Of a stretch of DNA of 21,834 nt, positions 1-9,449 are shown piece by piece (the first letter of the stretch is position 1; the number at the start of each line of letters is the position of its first letter). The DNA lies in NCBI GenBank assembly GCA_019155205.2, contig JAHNZQ020000181.1, forward strand, positions 1,269,140 to 1,290,973, in the 5' to 3' direction. The DNA comes from Gracilaria vermiculophylla. Lineage: Eukaryota > Rhodophyta > Florideophyceae > Gracilariales > Gracilariaceae. A program made the position numbers and the translations under genes. The notes under the pieces were generated by a model. That model did not search any database, was not told the origin of the DNA, and saw only the letters and a program-made list of their open reading frames with translations.

Positions 1-891
1 CTTCTTGCGCGTAGGAATATCCACGTACGTGGCACCAGACCGTTTAGAACGGGTAGAGCGCTCGCGAGAGCGGGAACGGGCCCGGGAACCGGATCTAGAA
101 CGCGAACGAGAACGCGCACGGGAACGCTCTTTACGTCCGCCCCGGCGGTCCTCATCCTCAGAGGAGTCCGATGAGTCGGAATCACCCGGGTGACCGGAAG
201 AATCCGTCGAAGACGAGGAGTCGGAGTCGTAGCGACTGCGTTTAGACTTGCGCATACGGCGTTTCCTGTCCTTAACAGCTCGCTGGTCGCGCTGTGAGGC
301 GACCACAACCCGGTGTTCCGGCTGGCCGTCCATGAACAGAGCCTGTTCCAGTATCTCGAGGCGAGTGCGTACCCGCGCAAAGCGGTGGTCAATTCCTTCT
401 ACGAAGGCGGGCGGCTTGCCCAGACACTCCAACAAAGAGTTGACATCGGACCGTAATGTACGGAGGTCATTGGCGATGACCGTTGCAGGGGTCTCCTCGA
501 CCGTCTCCCGGAGGTTCCGGAATTCCCCTACAAGGGCGTTATGAGCGGCTCGCAGGTCGCGAACCTGGTGTTCCAGGGAAATCCCCTGGGGGGTGTCGGG
601 TCTCATCGGACGAGGTGGCCCAGCCGCAATGGCGGAGTCCGAGTGGGCCAACGGAGCCGCACTAGGACTGGCAAGGGTCGGGTCAGCTACGTCCTTCGGG
701 ACAGCCGACTGGGTCGGAAGATTCCGAGTTCCCCGTGAGTGATCCGCCGGAGCGGCGGCGACCTTCGCGGCGAGCGAGGAACCTTCCCGGACTGGGATCC
801 GTGATATAAACCGGTCATCCGGAACTTCCCCACTGTTGTGGGAGCGGCTTCGCGTGACTGCCGGCTCCACACTGGAGGGTTTCCTTGACAT
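1..891 (-). CDS. Gag-like protein of an LTR retrotransposon, 5' part, open at left edge
   Basis: Read on the minus strand from an ATG at 891-889 (MSRKPSSVEPAVTRSRS...), 297 codons run to the window edge with no stop or frameshift, so this is the only clearly intact retroelement frame here. Residues 1-100 are Pro/Ala/Ser-rich and probably disordered. Residues about 102-157 and 168-190 have the leucine-spaced, charged pattern of a coiled coil (for example LEHQVRDLRAAHNALVGEF). Residues about 207-290 are a basic and acidic Ser/Arg/Asp-rich tract with many RS dipeptides, as expected of a nucleic-acid-binding Gag. A plus-strand frame over the Arg-rich end is a shadow. No capsid core or CCHC knuckle is visible; these would lie beyond the edge. 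The retroelement assignment is inferred from composition, the LTR-like DNA behind it and the repeat-rich setting. A host SR-type protein is the alternative. Confidence 0.55.
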   Translation of the reverse strand, partial: MSRKPSSVEPAVTRSRSHNSGEVPDDRFISRIPVREGSSLAAKVAAAPADHSRGTRNLPTQSAVPKDVADPTLASPSAAPLAHSDSAIAAGPPRPMRPDTPQGISLEHQVRDLRAAHNALVGEFRNLRETVEETPATVIANDLRTLRSDVNSLLECLGKPPAFVEGIDHRFARVRTRLEILEQALFMDGQPEHRVVVASQRDQRAVKDRKRRMRKSKRSRYDSDSSSSTDSSGHPGDSDSSDSSEDEDRRGGRKERSRARSRSRSRSGSRARSRSRERSTRSKRSGATYVDIPTRKK

Positions 892-1870
892 CTTTTAGAC
901 CGTCACCACGGGAGAGACCACGGAACTTCCGCACACAAACCTTGATGTGGGACAAAACACAAAAGTGGCTAATTTTTCTAAGTCGGGAGACCACTTTGTA
1001 GTGCAATGCCTGCAAGCAGGAAAACACTCCGAAGACGCTCGGGATCTTCCTCTCGCGAGGGTAGCACAGCGAAAGAGCCCTTCCGAGGATGACACGACTA
1101 AGTCGGGTTGTAAGGCCGAGGTCACCCGTCACGACAAGCGGCGGAAGGTAGATGGTGAACCAAGAAGGATCCGTCCACACGGTGTAATGTCCCAAGGCAG
1201 GGGGGGTTGCGTCCACGCGGTGGCGCACACACATTAGGAGCCGGTGTGAGCCGCGGATAATGGGAGCTTCCCAAAGAGAAACAAAAAGGAAAAGAAATAA
1301 GGGGAATGAAGGCGAGTCGCGAGAGGGACTCGGGTCGTGATCGGCGAGGCCGGAAGGATCCCTATACAGGACGAAGCCACAACAGTGGGAGATAATGGGC
1401 CCAGAGTGGGGTTCTATTAGGCGCGCAAGGGGGATAAGCGGGCCGTGTGCAACGGGATACCTCTCCTCAAGGAGCTAGTACCGCCGAAGGCGCGCGCGCT
1501 TAGAGCCAAGCTCTGATGAAGAACACCCCTTTTTGGGAGTGCTATTATCAAGAACACCCTCGTTGGGGAATTTTACTGAGGTGTGGCGGCGGTTGCCGCT
1601 GCACTAAGTGCAGTAGACTGCCCAGTGTAATAACTAAATAAATAGTGAAATTGTATCTATCGTTCTATTCGCCATTGTGGCGCAACGCGTGTAACACGTG
1701 CGGTTCGCTTGCCACGGCGCATTTCGACCAGCCGGTTGCCACGTGTGCATCACCCTCACCGGCCCTGCCGGGTATTCCTAGTCATAAACAAGGAACTAAC
1801 TGGGACTTCCGGAAAAAGACGAAGTGCCAAAAAAGCCGCCTAGCGGGCGTTGCACTTCAGTGCTAATCTA
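892..1870 (-). other. Leader and LTR-like region behind the gag-like frame
   Basis: No gene is supported here; the short frames at 815-1234 and 947-1237 have no recognisable content. Lying upstream of the minus-strand gag-like start, the region should hold the 5' leader and LTR. Seen directly: a 15-nt palindrome at 1599-1613 (7-nt arms around one base), two similar GAACACCC-type blocks near 1526 and 1551, A/T-rich AATAAATA sequence near 1637, and a palindromic ACGCGTGT/ACACGTGC block at 1685-1701 that recurs at 14060-14078. LTR borders and a primer-binding site were not identified, so the extent is approximate. Confidence 0.3.
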
Positions 1871-3024
1871 AGTAGAAATGGTATATTTTATTGATGTTTG
1901 TATTCTACCGTTAACAGCGTGCCGGGTATCCTTACAAGTGTATTATGGTCATGTATATGAACTGTACGGAGCCCAGAGCTCCATACCATGCCTTCGGAAG
2001 TGCTTGAACTCCTCTTTTCCTTCGAAGTAAAGCAATAGACCTCTTTGCTAAGTCTTCCAGGCATACGGCCTTTACACATGAATGGAATGTAAAACAGCCC
2101 CTTCATAAGTCTCATTGAGCTTCAGGGGCCGAACTCCCTTATGTTATCGTTTACCGTTAGCCCATTGGTTATCGTGTACCTACAGCCATTCAGATACTGC
2201 CCTCACCATCTTTCATGTCAATTGGTGTTCTTTTTTTATAAGTCGAGCCACCTCTGAGATCACTAGACCAGTTTGCTCTTCTCGACTCCACCGGCTGGTT
2301 GTGCGTGCACTGCGTGCTGTTCCACATATTGATCACCTGGATTATAAATAAGGATTACGTACCGACTGTTGAGGTATAGAGGAGATCCGAAAAGAAAACG
2401 AACATGGGATACTGTTTAGTTTTGGCGGCTGCTGTAAACAGATTCTCTCTCCACCTACTACTCGCATTTGGAAGACTTTCTACCATCAAAGGTTTCGAAA
2501 CTCGTTTGTGGGAAAGAGAGCGCGCCTCTTTCCTCCAACAACACATTTTGGACACTCAACAAGAGCTGCTAAAGAAGGACTGTAGGAGAAATTGTGACAG
2601 TTACGACTACCATGTTTGGCTATTGGCCAAGGGGCCACATGTATGACAGGTGCCTATGGGGAACCGTTTTCTATTCGGTTCTATTCAGTAATCTAGTCAG
2701 CGTTCGTGGCAATAGCCTCGCTCAATGACCTGGCACACTTTTACACGTGTACAGACAACGGACGTCAATCTCACTAACCGTAACAGTACGTTTCAAGCTC
2801 AAAACCCGTTCCAAACTTTAAATAGGGCTTCATTTGAATTATTAGGAGTCTTTTGAAATCATAAAATAGTAGGGTAGCAAATTGATACGAAAAGTAAAAT
2901 TTGTTATAAAACTTTTCAAACAGACCCCGGAAACTAGTTAGCATATCAATCCCTTTCTTTTAACCGCCCCGCCGACCCTCGCGCTTGAGTATGAGGGATC
3001 GATTTCTCTTCAAGACCAACACCG
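1871..3024. other. No recognised gene
   Basis: I see no gene I can support. Short open frames exist (minus 1888-2115, plus 2115-2351, plus 2404-2646), but none shows a known motif. The last part, about 2800-3000, is AT-rich and should contain the 5' non-coding end of the Harbinger-like element that starts coding at 3025. I could not find its terminal inverted repeat. Confidence 0.4.
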
Positions 3025-4514
3025 ATGGCTACAATAGTTGGTTCATCGAATACCGCAGCACTTCTTCTACTGCTGCTTATCTGCCAGGAAAAACGTCGTC
3101 ACAGTTTTCAAACGTTCAAAACACATCTGTCTCTAGAAAATCACAGATGCCGGAATCGTCGTACTAAGCGCTGAGCGTTGCAGAACCCATTTGTATCAAC
3201 TCATTTATCAGTATTGGGTTTTTCTTGCGATCAATTACTCATCACTCTTACAGGCTTCGACAATCGCAGCTTCCACTATCTTTTGCGAAGATTTCAGCCA
3301 TTTCGTTTCTGTTACTCTCCCAGTTCAAGAGATGGATCCATCAAGATACTGCCAACTGCTCTTCGAGGTAATCGGCCTCGAAGCATGACTGCAGAGCAAT
3401 GTTTGGGTTTCGTTTTGGCGTGGCTTAGAACAAGAGGGGCTGAATGTGTTTTCGGTTTCATGTTTGTAATCAAAAGGTTCTGCTTATTATTTATTTCTGC
3501 TTTTTGGCAGACGCATTCTCTTCAATGCACTTCAGCGAGATCTTCTTGCCAGGATTAAAATGCCGAATTCCGATGAGGTTGATAGTCATCAAAGAGCATT
3601 TGAGGAAAAATATTCTGAGCTCAAAGACGAATATTGCGTGGTTGGCGGACGTAAGCGATGCATAGAACAAGCTAGTAATTTTGTCATTCTAAACATTTTT
3701 ATCAACGGTTGGACTCCTGACCATTATATGTACAATGCTTTTGTATTTGCTCCTAATGGCGTTGTAATTGTCTGTGCTCTGAACACACATGGGGCTCTGA
3801 AAAATTCTATAGTTGCTGAGTGGGGAGATGTCTATCAATAACTAAAGAAGAGTTTCGATATGCACGACGGATTATGTGTATTCGAATCTGCGTTTTGCAA
3901 ACATCATGTGGCCAGGTCCAAATGGGGAACTGATCCGAAAGACGAAGAGAACACCGAGATCGGTGGAACTCCCCGGGGTAGCGGTTGAATTAAAAGAAAA
4001 GGTGAGAACTTTTAATGAGAAAGAGAAAAAGCTCTGCCCGACAGGGACGGGCGCCGCCGCCGGGCGCCGCCGACCTTTAGGGGACGACGGCAACAAATCG
4101 CCAGCATGGCACAGTAATTACATAACCTAATAAGGAACGGGTATGAGTAACCAGATAGTGTAAGGATCATGACCGTGACCGGGTACCGGTTACGGCTACA
4201 CATCATTACCATTATTATTAAAAACTTCACAAAACTGTGTTTTGGGTGGTGAATATACGAGGAAATCCATCGCTATGCTACTTATAGCGACATCCGCCAG
4301 ACAAGCATCGGAATGGGGTATGCAGACATTCAAAGGAACGTTTCCAAGACTAGAGGATCGGTTTGTTTACGAAGAAAGAGGAGAAAAAAGAGTTGTTCTA
4401 GTGTGTGTTGTGCTTTTTTTTGACTTGTGCTCTAGGTTAGTCAGAACCTACCTAATTCTTCATTCGTAGATGCCATATATAAGTGCGGAAACGAACATGT
4501 TGCTTCGACTTTAA
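3025..4514 (+). pseudogene. Harbinger/DDE_4-like transposase, copy 1, frameshifted
   Basis: This is a degraded DDE-superfamily transposase, the nuclease that would excise and insert the element. An ATG at 3025 opens a frame (MATIVGSSNTAALLLLLL...) with an in-frame TGA at 3172. The same frame gives LLITLTGFDNRSFHYLLRRF and then RGNRPRSMTAEQCLGFVLAW to about 3480. It shifts by one base to a second frame (FGRRILFNALQRDLLARIKM, then INGWTPDHYMYNAFVFAPNG and a stop at 3839), and again to a third (LCVFESAFC, 3873-3899). About 300 bp absent from the second copy interrupt it, and it resumes with ATSARQASEWGMQTFKGTF, RLEDRFVYEERGEK and finally HS-stop-MPYISAETNM, ending at a TAA at 4512-4514. Motif order and spacing match the second copy at 7340-8567. 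It ends 12 bp before the convergent SANT-like gene. Confidence 0.8.
3970..4280. other. About 300 bp of extra sequence inside transposase copy 1
   Basis: From the conserved Cys codon of the C-V-x-x-SAF block to the codon preceding the SARQASEW block is 411 bp here (3876 to 4287) but only 108 bp in the second copy (8252 to 8360), so about 303 bp are extra. The stretch includes a GC-rich CGCCGCCGCCGGGCGCC-type tract near 4050-4072 and a near-palindrome around 4176-4195, both unlike the AT-rich flanks. Exact borders and any target-site duplication were not resolved. It could be a small insertion in this copy or a deletion in the other. Confidence 0.5.
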
Positions 4515-4526
4515 CTTTAATTTTCA

Positions 4527-5400
4527 TTATGTATTCTTAAAGTTACTATCATTGAACAATTCCCTTGCAAGAGGTCCAAGAAGTGCTGTCATCATGATTT
4601 GAGCCATTTGATCACTCCTCTTGTGCTCTTTTGCTCTTCGCTCACGTTCTTCATGTCTTTCCTGCTGTCGGTATTGGCATTCTGCAGCTCTGCGTTCTTT
4701 TTCATCCTCCCCATCCAGCGTTCGCTGTCTATACTCGTCCTCCCTTCTCATCTGCTTCTGCAGCATACTTGCCTTCAAAGCAGTGAGTATACTTTCATCT
4801 TCATCACCAGGTCTGCACACCCGCTTTCTGACAGGCGGCCGCGATGTGGGAGTATTCCTAATGGATAAAGAGGAACCGGGTTGTGTATTTGCTGTACTAT
4901 CCTGTAATGGGTCGGTATTGCCGGGTATTAGACTAGAGACGGTGCTATTTCCTGCAGGAGTATCACACCTCGGAGACACACTGTCTCTTTCTAATTCTTA
5001 CGTGTAAGCATCATCGGACTCGGCCCCCACTCCCATATCTGCCCTCTTTGTCATTTCTTTGGGAGTTTTATTCGCCTCCATAACTTCGGAAGGTATCCTA
5101 GGATCGCCTCTTGGAAGGGACAGTGTGACCTAGTGATGCCATTTCTTTTAATGGAGTCTGAATTGAGATGCTGCTGTGGGTAACGAAGCTCACGACGGCG
5201 CGCAACGATTCCTACTCTTCTTTTCATAAAGGAAACGATGCTCATTCAACAGCTCCAGAAGACTCTCTGTCTCACTTTTTGAGAAGCCTGTATTACGCCG
5301 ACCATTTTGTTATATTTTTGAAGCGCCACCTGTACTATCCCTTTTTCTGATATCTCTATTCTGGTCGTAAGTGCTGTACCGTGTGTACCTGCCCTAGACG
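4527..5400 (-). pseudogene. SANT/Myb-like accessory protein of the Harbinger-like element, degraded
   Basis: On the minus strand a SANT/Myb-like DNA-binding region can be followed across frame changes: NTGFSKSETESLLELLNEHR, then RELRYPQQHLNSDSIKR in a neighbouring frame, then RGDPRIPSEVMEANKT and KRADMGVGAESDDAYT with a stop. The 150-codon open part follows (4979-4527): a Ser/Thr/Pro-rich linker, an SRPPVRKR basic patch, and a long charged Glu/Arg helix (EDEYRQRTLDGEDEKERRA...) ending in QMAQIMMTALLGPLAREL. In PIF/Harbinger elements a transposase is partnered by a Myb/SANT-like protein that helps bring it to the element ends, and the convergent placement beside the transposase fits that. At least one frameshift and several stops make it non-functional. 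Two Gln/Ser/Asn-rich minus-strand frames upstream (5246-5533, 5530-5796) may be its N-terminal part, but I could not confirm this. Confidence 0.65.
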
Positions 5401-5796
5401 GTTTTGAAAAGGGCACGAAGTTGTCAGAAAAAACAGCTAAAGGGGGAGACTTTTCTCTTTCTGTCTCGTCGCTATCTTCTAGAATCGAAAGGATTGAAGC
5501 AATGCCCGCCCAGTTCGCCATGTGCGATGTCAACGGCGGGTGTGTCGCTTATAATGGTGTATGTTGCTCATTCTTTTGGGAGAATTTTTTTGTGCAGTTG
5601 AAAGCGAGGGCATTTTCGTTCTGCTATCAACAGAATGAACAGCTTGATTGCTTGCAGCGAGAAGTGTTTGTGATAAACCAGAGGCATATTGGTGCCCCTG
5701 TGTATTGGGAACAAAGTTTATCGTATTTGCTTGACTTTGTGGTTTTAAGCCTATCGGAGATTCGACGCCTTGATGAGATCGGTTGGTAAGATCCAT

Positions 5797-7339
5797 GTTT
5801 CAAGCGATTGGAGATCGAAATTTTTTTTTAATTCTCGCGTGGTAGTGCAAACGAATGAAGAAGAGGCAAGCATAAGAGACTGGTGACACAACCTAACGAG
5901 CAAAGTTCCAAGCCATAGAGCAGAAAAGCACGGGCGAAGTAGTTACAGTTCTGGCTTATAATGAGATTGACTCTTCCACGGTCATGAAGACGGCATGCGA
6001 GGAGATCAGGGACTATAGATGTCTATCAAAACCTGTGATGGGCAACGAAATTTGAGGTCACGCTGTGAATTGAAACATCTGTATACATTTATTATTGTAG
6101 AACGTGTTCGATGAATAGCAGTATTGCTCACGGAAAACATCTACTCCACAGATGCTTGATGGGAACGTATGGGTTAGACTGAAAGTAAATTTGCACGACG
6201 AAGGTTTAGAGCAAGGAAAATGGTTAGAGGCAGTAGAGTGTTGTTAGATTGGTAGCTCTTGTAGTACATAACAGCCTTCTTTAAGTTGAAATCGAAAACA
6301 CTTCGTTTCAAAAAGGTCAGTGATGAATGACAGTGATTTTGTGTTACCGATGACAGGGAAACAGCACGCGTTTAACGGTTCACGAGAATGTGAAGAACGA
6401 TAAAGTTTGACAGTAGGTAATTTGCACAAAGGAAACGTTTGTCTGGCCGTTATTAGAGATAAAAGATGTGGAGAGAACTAGGTGAATGACAGGAAGAGAC
6501 ACCGCGAACGACGAAGTGCAGCCGCAGTGAAATATAGAGGAATAGTCATGTTGGGAAGAGTTTTCTGACGACAAAAGCCACAAGATAGTAGAGGGGGGGA
6601 TATGAAATACACGATCAATGTAGTGAGAGCAGTGACGGCGGACATGGAGCAGGAGCAAAGAGACAAGAGCGCCGATTGTTGACAAATAACATGTTGCGCG
6701 ACTTTCACGAGTAGTGAGTCAAATAGCGAGCAAGTGCCAGTTTGGGGCTGTGTTCAGTACGAAATGGTGCAAAAGATGGCGCAAAAGTGAAACTTAGACG
6801 ATATAGAACGAAAGATTTGTTACGAAGTTGGAAGAAAGAGAAGATTTGACCCTTACTACTGTGATAAGGACTCGCAAAGGGAACGCCAAAGTTCAAAAGC
6901 AGTAGTTGAGACGGCAGAGGGTAGAAAAAAAAAGAAAGCGGGAGCAATTAGCGGGATGAAAGAAAGTAGGCGCGAAAAGGAAAGTTCGATGTTGCGATAA
7001 GCGTTGGGTGGGGAGAAAAATAACCTGAAAATGAACATTCTGGCTAGATCTGGGCCAAGAAGTACACGTGTATATTAAAAATAGCACACGCGCCAAATTT
7101 TGATATTTGATATGAGTAGCAAATCTCCTTGGAAGGGCCCACAACTCGGAGGCCGGACGTGATTTCTTACAATAAAATGCGCCGTGACTGCCTGACAAAA
7201 CCACAAGTTTTGTTTTTTTCGTACGTAACAATATGCAATTAAAAGTTTCCGGAGACGCCCATTGCGCCGCTCCGAAAAACACAAATTTTGACAGCACTCA
7301 AATACCAAAATACGTATTGGGAGATTTGATGCGACAAAA
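5797..7339. other. No recognised gene; purine-biased plus strand
   Basis: No known domain was found on either strand. From about 6313 to 7000 one plus-strand frame has only a handful of stops and a Lys/Arg/Glu-rich translation, but that may just reflect the purine bias of this strand. The overlapping minus-strand frames (6380-6685, 6893-7297) are hydrophobic and equally unsupported. The last 260 bp would be the 5' non-coding end of transposase copy 2. Confidence 0.35.
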
Positions 7340-8567
7340 ATGGCCTCAAAACCTCCGTACCAATTCAGCAACTCGTGCACACAACTGTGTGCTAGTACGA
7401 CCCTGAGTGCGAGCCTCCCCGTGCCTTCCATATCTACAATCTTGCTCGCGATGCTGATGCACTGTCAGCGTAACGTGCCACGGCTCGGCTTTCCAAATCG
7501 TGTAAAAATTGCTAGAAGACGACGCCACGACCGCAGAGTAACCCATCTGGCGTTGAAAAGTCCTGCCATTTCCCCGTTTATGGTACTGCTTTAGTCCACG
7601 TGCGGTCAATCTTTGAATACGGTGACCGGCTTTGACCATTATACGTTATTTGCTTTACTCCAGCACTTTGCTGCAATGCACAGCAGATTTACTCCTCATA
7701 GCGAAGATGAATAACTCAGGGTCATCATTTCTACGAATCGCACAAGGGGAATGCCGAGAAGTATGTTTGCGACTTAGTGATTTAGATTGGTTCTTCCATG
7801 GCACAGAACAAGCGGATCAGTGTTTACGTTAGGCTTGCTTTTTGGTGTAACATCGTCTGTATGTTCGATCTTTATTTGTTTCGGGAGACGGCTCCAGCTT
7901 CGTATACTTTGACGGAACAGCTGGGCACGAGTGCGAATGCCATATCAGCACGAGATGTAACAGTGTAGATTTGCATTTTCCACTAATTACATGTCTCTGC
8001 AAGATGTGTTCACTATAGCAGGTGGGCTCAAGCTGTGCGTAAATCAGTCTGGGCGCTTCGTAACTGAAAATCTGTTTTACAACGGCTATACACATGAGCA
8101 TTACGTTGGTAATGTCTTTGGTTTTGCACACGCGGGTACTATCGTACCAGGCGCAATGAATGCTTCCGGATGTATGCATAGCTCGAAAATAGCGGTATAT
8201 GGTGGAATATACAAAAATTTTTAAGATTGCTACAGACGTTTCGGGAGCCGATGTGTAACAGACTCTGCGTTTTCAAAAGTGGATCATCCTTTCCTCATGA
8301 AATCCGACTAGGACGAAACCAAGGCAGAATTTGCAGCCCAAGTTGTTCTCTTAGGACAAACAACTTTTGCGAGATAAGCGTTGGAGTGAGTTATGAGGGC
8401 TTTTCAAGGATCATTTCCAAGAATGGAAGATCACTTCGTTTATGAAGAACATGGAGATCGAAAGCTAATGCCACTTTCTACTGCCCTGCTTTTTAACGTG
8501 AGATATCCTATGGTCGGTGTGAACCAGGTCCTATCTTCGTGTATGCCGCCTCTCAGTGCAGAGGTTG
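7340..8567 (+). pseudogene. Harbinger/DDE_4-like transposase, copy 2, single frame with many stops
   Basis: Starting at the ATG at 7340, a single reading frame runs about 400 codons with no net frameshift but about ten internal stops (for example TAG 7592, TAA 7712, TAG-TGA 7775-7780, TAA 8222). Conserved blocks appear in family order: an Arg-rich N-terminal helix (KIARRRRHDRR), TVTGFDHYTLFALLQHF, STNRTRGMPRSMFAT, LGLLFGVTSSVCS, FGRRLQLRIL, GGLKLCVNQSGRF, FYNGYTHEHYVGNVFGFA, MNASGCMHSSKIAVYGGIY, RCVTDSAFSKVDHPFLMKSD, VMRAFQGSFPRMEDHFVYEE and VGVNQVLSSCMPPLSAEV. Each has a counterpart in copy 1 (3025-4514), but the two are clearly divergent family members, not a recent duplication. No SANT-like partner follows; the 3' end abuts the minus-strand repeat starting near 8567. 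The product cannot be made from this copy. Confidence 0.8.
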
Positions 8568-9425
8568 CAGTGCAGTACCGCAAAGGGAGAAGTACCACGA
8601 AGGATGCTCCGAACCGTCCTCTCGCGAAATGGTTCAGAGCCAGAGCTATCCTCAGATGGGGTACACGAGTCGGGCATACCTCTGGGGCCGAGCCGTCGCA
8701 ACGGGTGCAGGAGGAATGAGAAATGAAAGAACCGGAGATGCGGCAAACCCTGTGATTGAGGAAGTTTCCGTAAACTCGGTGAGATGTCCCTATAATATAT
8801 CGGGCTATCTCGGCGAGGCCGGGTAATTTCTTCGGCCGCGCGGGTATCGGGGAAGCCGCGTTGGGTGGGTAGCGGGCGTGGTCCGAAAGGGGATAAACCG
8901 GAGGGCCGCTGGGGCTACCCTCGTATGAGGGCCAACTTGAAGAACAGAAAGAATAGTCCAGACCAAGATTCTCGGCGTCACGGGCGGTCGACTTTCGTAA
9001 TCCACGGCGGAGCTCCCCACTATGGAGAGAGTTACCCACGTGGTCGGCAAGTTCAGACCGAAGATCCCGATGGGTTCGGTTTACTTGGCGTGACGGCCAG
9101 AGTGCCGTCGCAGAAAGTACTGTACCTCTGAGGCCGTAACGGCCAAAATAATGAAATAAATAGATATCAAAAATACTAAAATAACCGTGCAAAGCAGGTG
9201 CCCTCCGGCACCCATACTGTAGACAGCGGGCCACCCGCATATTCTGCACCCGTGCCACGTCATACGACACGCACCGGGTTGCCTGATTCGCAGCCCACCG
9301 TGCAAACGAACGTGAATTGCGCCTTCCGCGTTAACCGTATTTAAATATAAATATATATATAAGAACTCGTCGGAATCCGGTGAATCGTCGAAATGCCGAG
9401 GAACACCGCTCTGGAGGGCATTGAA
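8567..9425 (-). repeat. Retroelement-like repeat, inverted relative of 12325-13192
   Basis: Read on the minus strand, this block is similar along nearly its whole length to the plus-strand block at 12325-13192, beginning with a CCTCCAGAG...GATTCACCGGATTCC segment and ending with a CGTGGTACTT segment. Both share a T-rich TATTTATTT tract, a GGCACTC-GGCCGTC block, and a translatable stretch. Here that stretch is an open frame of up to 276 codons (9270-8440, GTG start; first ATG near 9240) containing RSELADHVGNSLHSGELRR, STARDAEN and SPSGPPVYP. In the other copy the same motifs read RYELADHAGNSHHRGEVRR, STTRDAEN and SPSRPPVYP. The block may be an LTR plus the start of a gag-like gene, or a non-autonomous element. 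I recognise no conserved domain. Confidence 0.55.
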
Positions 9426-9449
9426 CTTCATATCCCCCCCTTCAAGACA

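Larger units (their letters stand above)
3025..5796. mobile_element. Two-gene Harbinger-like DNA transposon relic
   Basis: The plus-strand DDE transposase and the minus-strand SANT/Myb-like gene converge with 12 bp between their stop codons, as one autonomous element would be organised. Outer borders are approximate: no terminal inverted repeats or 3-bp target-site duplication were recognised by eye. Both genes are broken, so the copy is inactive. Confidence 0.55.

Noticed and set aside
5..193. Plus-strand Arg/Glu-rich 62-codon frame
   Set aside because: It is the antisense shadow of the Arg/Ser-rich tract of the minus-strand gag-like frame.
3872..4230. Small frames on both strands within 3872-4230
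   Set aside because: They lie in the segment interrupting transposase copy 1 and show no family motif; the GC-rich tract alone keeps them open.
7340..8567. Reassigned stop codons (alternative genetic code) as an explanation of the in-frame stops
   Set aside because: All three stop codons interrupt the relics, at sites matching different residues (Gln, Trp, Cys, Lys) in the other copy. The intact left-edge frame uses ordinary CAG codons and contains no stop.
9335..9365. TATATATATATTTATATTT-like tract as a promoter
   Set aside because: Simple AT-rich sequence inside a decayed repeat; the copy at 12325-13192 lacks it, so no promoter role can be supported.
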